A DNA stretch of 17,698 nt from Lachnospiraceae bacterium UBA3282 (GTDB lineage Bacteria; Bacillota; Clostridia; Lachnospirales; Lachnospiraceae): the NCBI GenBank assembly GCA_002361735.1, contig DETS01000085.1:10615-28312 (forward strand). Direction: 5' to 3'. Below the pieces are notes generated by a model, which saw only the letters and a list, made by a program, of their open reading frames with translations, searched no databases and was not told the DNA's origin. How positions within the stretch are numbered: position 1 is the stretch's first letter; each line of letters opens with the position of its first letter. The position numbers were made by a program, and so were the translations under genes. Of this stretch, positions 14,532 through 17,698 are shown in pieces.

Positions 14532-15428
14532 TTAGACAGGGGTGGTTTCTTTCTGCAAATATTCCCTGTATAATTGTTCGCGATAATCCTTATCCGAAAG
14601 GGCGCGCTGTATTTCCTCAGTTTTTCCGGTATCCATCAGGGCTTTGAGAATATCAAGACCCGCCTTAAGCCCTTCGTTCAGTCCTTCTGCGCGTCCAATT
14701 TCGCGCCATTCCTCCCGTTCGCATTGCATGTGTTTTTCTTCATCGTACTCAAAGATACTCACTGTGATCGCCTCCGCTCTATTTTTTGATAAAAAGTCCA
14801 CAAGGATACCATTTCTGATACAATCATCGATTGCTTTTTCAATTGCTTCTGTTAAAGACATGTTTTCTGCATTTGCCCTGACCTGCGCTACGTACTGCGC
14901 GTACTCCTTTAGCAGGCGGCAGGCTTCCATGAGATGCTGATTTTGTCCAAGGTTGATGTTATATACATTTACTGCCAGTTCCAGTGACGGCTCATCCTGT
15001 TTTTTTCCAAACGCATCCGACAGATACAGGGTTTGCTGTTCGGGCTGAGAGTCTATCCCGTTATAGAAGACGACGAACCGTGGCGTTGGAATCCTGACGA
15101 GGGTCGTGCTGTACAGGTTTTTGTCTTTGATGCGGTTCTGCAATACCCTTGTTACATAGAGCAGATCCCGCAGGGGCATGTTAGGGTTACATGTGGACTG
15201 GTGCTCGTAGAGGAGCAATTCAAAATCAAATACGAAGGAAATGTCGTTCTTGTAATTCATGTAGACGGCATTTTCAAGAGTGGTGATCTCTAAGTCATCC
15301 ACATTGCCGTAAGCCGTATTGTTGAGCGCATTGTACAAACTTAATAAGTTTTCCTTCTCGCGGAAAATCATCCGAAATATGGTGTCCTTGTAGTTGCGCC
15401 GAGTGGCAGTTTCTTTTGTTTCTTTCAT
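14532..15428 (-). CDS. Rpn family PD-(D/E)XK nuclease (recombination-promoting nuclease / putative transposase)
   Basis: A member of the Rpn-type PD-(D/E)XK group, often annotated as a putative transposase. The E. coli Rpn proteins are DNA endonucleases that promote RecA-independent recombination. The N-terminal signature is NYKDTIFRMIF (12-22), then LLSLYNALN. The presumed catalytic part is NDISFVFDFELLLYEHQST with Asp62, Glu75 and Gln77 (E-x-Q form), then NPNMPLRDLLYVTRV. The C-terminal 100 residues are charged and helical and contain REEWREIGRAEGLNEGLKAG, a feature of these multicopy clostridial proteins. The ATG at 15428 has AAGGAGG 7 nt upstream; an ATG at 15458 in the same frame lacks a site. 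The 298-residue length looks complete. It faces the spoVAD/terminator side and splits the spoVA genes. No terminal inverted repeats or target duplications were seen around it. Confidence 0.88.
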   Translation of the reverse strand: MKETKETATRRNYKDTIFRMIFREKENLLSLYNALNNTAYGNVDDLEITTLENAVYMNYKNDISFVFDFELLLYEHQSTCNPNMPLRDLLYVTRVLQNRIKDKNLYSTTLVRIPTPRFVVFYNGIDSQPEQQTLYLSDAFGKKQDEPSLELAVNVYNINLGQNQHLMEACRLLKEYAQYVAQVRANAENMSLTEAIEKAIDDCIRNGILVDFLSKNRAEAITVSIFEYDEEKHMQCEREEWREIGRAEGLNEGLKAGLDILKALMDTGKTEEIQRALSDKDYREQLYREYLQKETTPV

Positions 15429-15455
15429 ATTTTGTCCTCCTTGTTGGTGACGTCT

Positions 15456-15542
15456 CATCTTTTCGTTGAAGAAGATGCCGCCGTTACAGGAGAACCGCTT
15501 CAGATTCTCCTGCTTTGTAAATGGTTGAATGGATGCAAAGCA
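15456..15542 (-). other. Structured 5' leader of the Rpn gene
   Basis: The stretch 15429-15829 has no convincing gene. Its right half holds promoters, and this left part can fold on the minus-strand transcript into consecutive hairpins. They are TGCTTTG/CAAAGCA (15511-15517 with 15536-15542), CAGGAGAA/TTCTCCTG (15487-15494 with 15505-15512) and CATCTT/AAGATG (15456-15461 with 15472-15477). The first two share two bases, so they could compete. The leader is about 175 nt long. I recognise no known riboswitch. Confidence 0.4.
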
Positions 15543-15611
15543 TGGATTTTCTGAAACTTAGAATAAAGATAGAATATATCGATCTGTTCTTAAGAAAATA
15601 TGCTTTTTATT

Positions 15612-15641
15612 ACTATAGCATAAATATAACGAAATTGTAAA
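15612..15641 (-). promoter_or_regulatory. Sigma-A promoter of the Rpn nuclease gene
   Basis: On the minus strand TTTACA (complement of 15636-15641), an 18-bp spacer and TATAGT (complement of 15612-15617). Transcription would start near 15605, giving an unusually long leader of about 175 nt. The surroundings are AT-rich compared with the flanking genes. Confidence 0.55.
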
Positions 15642-15691
15642 CATAAATTTCTATAATTATATTTTCCGGCTCTGATGTGTGATAAAAATAA

Positions 15692-15721
15692 GTGACAGTC
15701 CGACGTCTTTTGTGGTAAACT
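15692..15721 (+). promoter_or_regulatory. Possible promoter of the 68-residue unknown gene
   Basis: GTGACA at 15692-15697, an 18-bp spacer and TAAACT at 15716-15721. Both boxes are imperfect. It is the best plus-strand match in the gap before the small gene. Confidence 0.3.
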
Positions 15722-15829
15722 TATCTGGTACGGTAAAACGCGTCGCATAAGCTCCAATGGCGGCAGTAATTTGCCTGACGTATGTAACAGGAAAGAAGCG
15801 TGATCTGATTGAGGGAGATGGAATTTAAG

Positions 15830-16036
15830 ATGGAGCGCCCGGGGCTTCTCAAGGAAGGCGACCGCGTCACGGTGACAGAGGGCGTGCTTCCCAGCAACTA
15901 TTACTATACCATAGACCCGTCGCTTGCGATGTCGGGCAACTTCCCGTTCCGCGAGCGGATGTTGGAACGGGAGGGCGTGGTGACGGAAGTGATCGAGAAT
16001 GCCAGAGGGTTTTATGTAAGGGCGAGGTTTGAATAA
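15830..16036 (+). CDS. Small hypothetical protein, possibly a beta-barrel
   Basis: I do not recognise this family. The frame gives 68 residues from ATG 15830. It contains LLKEGDRVTVTEGVLPSNYY, then a Pro/Phe-rich middle (SGNFPFRERM), then VVTEVIENARGFYVRARF. The KEGDRV start, alternating hydrophobic/charged residues and a closing VRARFE strand look like a small SH3-type or KOW-like beta-barrel, but that is inference. There is no signal peptide or membrane segment and no cysteine. GGGAG sits 12 nt before ATG 15830. TTG 15809 and ATG 15818 are in-frame alternatives adding up to seven residues; the GGGAG is too close to 15818. Codon use resembles neighbours (many GCG, GGC, CGC), supporting a real gene. 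It lies 82 bp before ridA, which has its own likely promoter. Confidence 0.6.
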   Translation: MERPGLLKEGDRVTVTEGVLPSNYYYTIDPSLAMSGNFPFRERMLEREGVVTEVIENARGFYVRARFE

Positions 16037-16044
16037 AAGTTTGT

Positions 16045-16074
16045 TTGCAATGCGCTGTTTCATCTGTCTATAAA
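16045..16074 (+). promoter_or_regulatory. Probable sigma-A promoter of ridA
   Basis: TTGCAA at 16045-16050, an 18-bp spacer and TATAAA at 16069-16074. Transcription would start near 16081, giving a leader of about 38 nt with AGGGAGG before the ridA start. Confidence 0.5.
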
Positions 16075-16118
16075 GACGGATATCAGATAAATTTTGGGTA
16101 GAAAGGGAGGAACGAGTT

Positions 16119-16496
16119 ATGTTAACTAAAGTATCTACAGACAAGGCACCTGCGGCCATCGGCCCTTATTCTCAGGGCATCATTGCGGGAGATTTTCTGT
16201 TTGCATCGGGACAGATCCCCATCGACCCCGCCACGGGGGAAATCAAGGGAAAGGACGTGACCGAGCAAGCGCATCAGTCCATGAAAAATGTGGGAGCGAT
16301 CCTCGCGGAGGCGGGAACGGATTACACAAAGGTGGTAAAGACCACTTGTTTCTTGGCGGAGATGGCTGATTTTGCGGCTTTTAACGCTGTCTATGAGCAG
16401 TACTTTACGGAGAAACCCGCGCGCAGCTGTGTGGCAGTCAAGCAGCTTCCCAAGGATGTGCTTTGTGAGGTGGAAGTTATCGCTTACCTAAAGTAG
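16119..16496 (+). CDS. ridA: RidA family enamine/imine deaminase
   Basis: A RidA (YjgF/YER057c/UK114) protein, which hydrolyses reactive 2-aminoacrylate and related enamine/imine intermediates made by PLP enzymes such as threonine dehydratase. It acts as a cytoplasmic trimer. The 125-residue length is standard. Signatures are the N-terminal AIGPYSQGI with Tyr17, FASGQIPIDPATGEI, and the C-terminal PARSCVAVKQLPKDVLCEVEVIAYL. That segment carries the substrate-binding Arg102 and Glu117, equivalent to Arg105 and Glu120 of the well-studied enzymes, so it belongs to the active RidA subgroup. AGGGAGG lies 8 nt before the ATG. It stands between the small unknown gene and the shikimate-kinase-like gene, with no threonine or serine dehydratase in view. 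Confidence 0.95.
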   Translation: MLTKVSTDKAPAAIGPYSQGIIAGDFLFASGQIPIDPATGEIKGKDVTEQAHQSMKNVGAILAEAGTDYTKVVKTTCFLAEMADFAAFNAVYEQYFTEKPARSCVAVKQLPKDVLCEVEVIAYLK

Positions 16497-16520
16497 ATCA
16501 GATATCGCGCACAGCCAATT

Positions 16521-16567
16521 GGTTTACATAACACAGAAATACTGCAATATAAGGTTTACATAACACA
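16521..16567 (+). repeat. Direct repeats GGTTTACATAACACA
   Basis: Two identical 15-bp copies at 16521-16535 and 16553-16567, 32 bp apart (three helical turns), and a third degenerate copy GGCTTACATCA at 16574-16584. The first contains TTTACA, a possible -35 element, with AATATA at 16546-16551 17 bp further on. The second copy would lie around the transcription start of the kinase-like gene. An operator or duplicated regulatory site is likely. Confidence 0.5.
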
Positions 16568-16587
16568 AAGAAAGGCTTACATCATCT

Positions 16588-17088
16588 GTGAAGAAAGACA
16601 ATATCATACTGATCGGGATGCCCGGCGCAGGCAAGAGCACGGTGGGTGTGGTGCTTGCCAAAAAGCTCGGTTACGCCTTCGTGGATGCGGATCTGGTGAT
16701 TCAGAGCAGAGAGGGAAAACTGTTACATGAATTGATTGCGGAGCGCGGCGTAGAAGGCTTCTGGAAGCTGGAGGAAGCGGTGGGAGAATCTATCGAGACG
16801 GTGCGGACGGTGATCGCCACAGGCGGAAGTGCTGTTTACGGGGAAAAGGCGATGGCACACTATCGGCAGATTGGCACGGTGGTCTATCTTTCCCTTCCTT
16901 TGCAGGCAATCAGGGAACGGTTGGGAGACCTCACCGAGCGGGGTGTGACGTTAAGAGACGGGCAGGATTTAGACGGACTGTACGCGGAACGTCAGCCGCT
17001 TTACGAAAAATATGCGGATATCACAGTGAACTGCGAAGGATTTTCCATCCGCGAAATTGTAGAAAAAATCGCGAAAACAACTGCATAA
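16588..17088 (+). CDS. Shikimate-kinase-like P-loop kinase
   Basis: A 166-residue kinase of the shikimate kinase fold. True shikimate kinase (AroK/AroL) phosphorylates the 3-hydroxyl of shikimate with ATP. Present are Walker A GMPGAGKST (10-18), Asp33 and Asp35 (VDADL), the lid region (RGVTLRDGQDL) and ERQPLYEKYAD with Arg135. Several substrate positions differ from classical enzymes. The shikimate-binding FR of GxxxFRxxE is Phe58-Trp59-Lys60, the GGG of the substrate loop is GGS (79-81), and the lid lacks the usual RPLL. The family is seen in clostridia and routinely annotated shikimate kinase, but its substrate may be different. The GTG at 16588 is used, with only AAAGAAAGG about 13 nt upstream. 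A strong terminator follows. No other aro genes are nearby. Confidence 0.75.
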   Translation: MKKDNIILIGMPGAGKSTVGVVLAKKLGYAFVDADLVIQSREGKLLHELIAERGVEGFWKLEEAVGESIETVRTVIATGGSAVYGEKAMAHYRQIGTVVYLSLPLQAIRERLGDLTERGVTLRDGQDLDGLYAERQPLYEKYADITVNCEGFSIREIVEKIAKTTA

Positions 17089-17102
17089 TTTAAGAAGAAA
17101 GG

Positions 17103-17140
17103 CAGAGAATATCGTAAAGGAGATATTCTCTGTTTTATTT
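17103..17140 (+). terminator. Intrinsic terminator after the kinase-like gene
   Basis: A perfect 11-bp stem, CAGAGAATATC (17103-17113) with GATATTCTCTG (17122-17132), has an 8-nt loop and runs into TTTTATTTT. It lies 15 nt after the kinase stop codon and should separate that unit from spoVAE. Confidence 0.88.
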
Positions 17141-17143
17141 TCG

Positions 17144-17181
17144 CGAATGAGGACTGTGAAGCATTCCGAGCTGCTCATTCG
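17144..17181. repeat. Inverted repeat upstream of spoVAE
   Basis: CGAATGAG (17144-17151) and CTCATTCG (17174-17181) are perfect 8-bp arms with a 22-bp centre, right after the terminator and 52 bp before the spoVAE start. There is no U-tract, so it is not a terminator. It may be an operator. I found no convincing sigma-G promoter in this gap. Confidence 0.35.
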
Positions 17182-17232
17182 TATCAGTAGAGATAATATT
17201 CGATCAGAACGGATGATGGGAGGTATCAGGAT

Positions 17233-17589
17233 ATGGATTACGTAAACGCATTTTGGGTGGGCGGCGCGATCTGCGCGCTGGTGCAGGTGTTATTGGAAAA
17301 AACGAAACTTTTACCGGGGCGGGTGATGGTGCTTTTGGTGGTCACGGGGGCGTTTGTCAGCTTTTTTGGCTGGTACGAGCCTTTTATGGAGTATGCGGGC
17401 GCGGGAGCGAGCGTGCCGCTTCTCGGTTATGGCAATATCTTAATGAAGGGCGTAAAAGAAGCAGTGGATCAAAACGGTTTTATCGGTCTGTTTCAGGGCG
17501 GCTTTAAGACGGGGGCTGTTGGCTGCGCGGCAGCGTTGATTTTTGGCTATCTTGCCAGCCTGTTTTTTCAGCCGAAACCCAAAAAATAA
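17233..17589 (+). CDS. spoVAE: Stage V sporulation protein AE
   Basis: A small integral membrane component of the SpoVA complex in the spore inner membrane, involved in dipicolinic acid transport. The 118 residues fit the SpoVAE (SpoVAEb-type) length. It shows the family features: the N-terminal YVNAFWVGGAICALVQVLLE, a second hydrophobic segment with VVTGAFVSFFGWYEPFMEYA, the loop GAGASVPLLGYGNILMKGVK, and a last hydrophobic segment FKTGAVGCAAALIFGYLASL followed by a lysine-rich tail. Three to four membrane segments are likely. TGGGAGG lies about 9 nt before the ATG. It stands alone behind a strong terminator, so it needs its own promoter, unlike the usual spoVAC-D-E operon. spoVAD is about 2.8 kb upstream on the same strand. 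Confidence 0.94.
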   Translation: MDYVNAFWVGGAICALVQVLLEKTKLLPGRVMVLLVVTGAFVSFFGWYEPFMEYAGAGASVPLLGYGNILMKGVKEAVDQNGFIGLFQGGFKTGAVGCAAALIFGYLASLFFQPKPKK

Positions 17590-17631
17590 AAATTTTTATC
17601 AGAGTTGAAGACGAATCGATCTGCCTTTCGT

Positions 17632-17637
17632 TATAAT
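17632..17637 (+). promoter_or_regulatory. -10 box before the partial gene at the window end
   Basis: A perfect TATAAT stands 27 bp before the last start codon. The nearest -35-like hexamer, TTGAAG at 17605-17610, is 21 bp away, longer than normal, so the assignment is tentative. It suggests a vegetative gene unconnected to spoVAE. Confidence 0.4.
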
Positions 17638-17664
17638 GAATAGGTACAGGAAAGGGGGCGAAGT

Positions 17665-17698
17665 GTGATCGGACGGGAAGAACAATTGTCAGCGCTGA
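17665..17698 (+). CDS. Start of an unidentified gene, cut by the window edge
   Basis: GTG at 17665 with AAGGGGG about 7 nt upstream opens a frame reading MIGREEQLSAL to the edge. The ribosome binding site and a TATAAT upstream support a real start, but eleven codons are too few to name it. IGREEQL-type openings occur in AAA+ ATPases of the archaeal-type family, which is only a hint. Confidence 0.5.
   Translation, partial: MIGREEQLSAL

Noticed and set aside
14532..15641. Complete insertion sequence around the Rpn gene
   Set aside because: No terminal inverted repeats or flanking target duplications were found, and the gene family is not a classical DDE transposase.
16062..16081. Hairpin ATCTGTCT/AGACGGAT before ridA
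   Set aside because: It needs a G-U pair, has no U-tract and overlaps the -10 box, so it would be mostly outside the ridA transcript.
17587..17598. TAAAAATTTTTA palindrome at the end of spoVAE
   Set aside because: A pure A/T run that includes the stop codon; such short palindromes arise by composition and it has no GC stem.

Overview
The window reads as chromosomal DNA of an anaerobic, spore-forming Firmicute, most likely a Lachnospiraceae-type Clostridium relative. The basis is the two spore-specific genes spoVAD and spoVAE, Firmicute-type AGGAGG ribosome binding sites with frequent GTG/TTG starts, a type-2 pyrF, an Rpn-family nuclease and signalling proteins built around cyclic-di-GMP. No tRNA, rRNA, CRISPR array, prophage or complete insertion sequence is visible.

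Region 1 (1-3042, minus strand) is a signalling pair. An HD-GYP response regulator is followed by a membrane hybrid histidine kinase whose end lies outside the window. The 100 bp between them holds three helically phased TGACA-N4-TGTCA dyads.

Region 2 (3218-6945, plus) encodes a SUV3-like RNA helicase with a C-terminal zinc ribbon, an Sfp-type phosphopantetheinyl transferase and a membrane-anchored alpha/beta hydrolase, closely spaced like an operon. Region 3 (6967-10752, plus) encodes a 976-residue receptor with two extracytoplasmic solute-binding domains, a membrane helix, a degenerate GGDEF domain and an intact EAL domain. It is coupled by an ATGA overlap to a YdcF-type membrane protein.

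Region 4 (10821-13340, plus) starts with a consensus-like promoter and a TPR lipoprotein, followed by a Nudix-fold protein lacking most catalytic glutamates. That gene is coupled by a GTGA overlap to pyrF. Region 5 (13355-17589) contains spoVAD behind a convincing sigma-G-type promoter, a bidirectional terminator, a convergent Rpn-family nuclease with a long structured leader, a 68-residue unknown, ridA, a shikimate-kinase-like P-loop gene with altered substrate residues, a strong terminator and then spoVAE. The spoVA genes are therefore split by about 2.8 kb. The window ends in the first codons of another gene.

Three proteins (HD-GYP, EAL receptor, hybrid kinase) suggest environmental input into c-di-GMP breakdown. 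SpoVAD and SpoVAE belong to the dipicolinic acid channel of the forespore. No complete new system can be proved from sequence alone. The strongest unexplained signals are the phased dyad array at 1899-1965, the GGTTTACATAACACA repeats before the kinase-like gene, and the DNA architecture around the spoVAD promoter and start.
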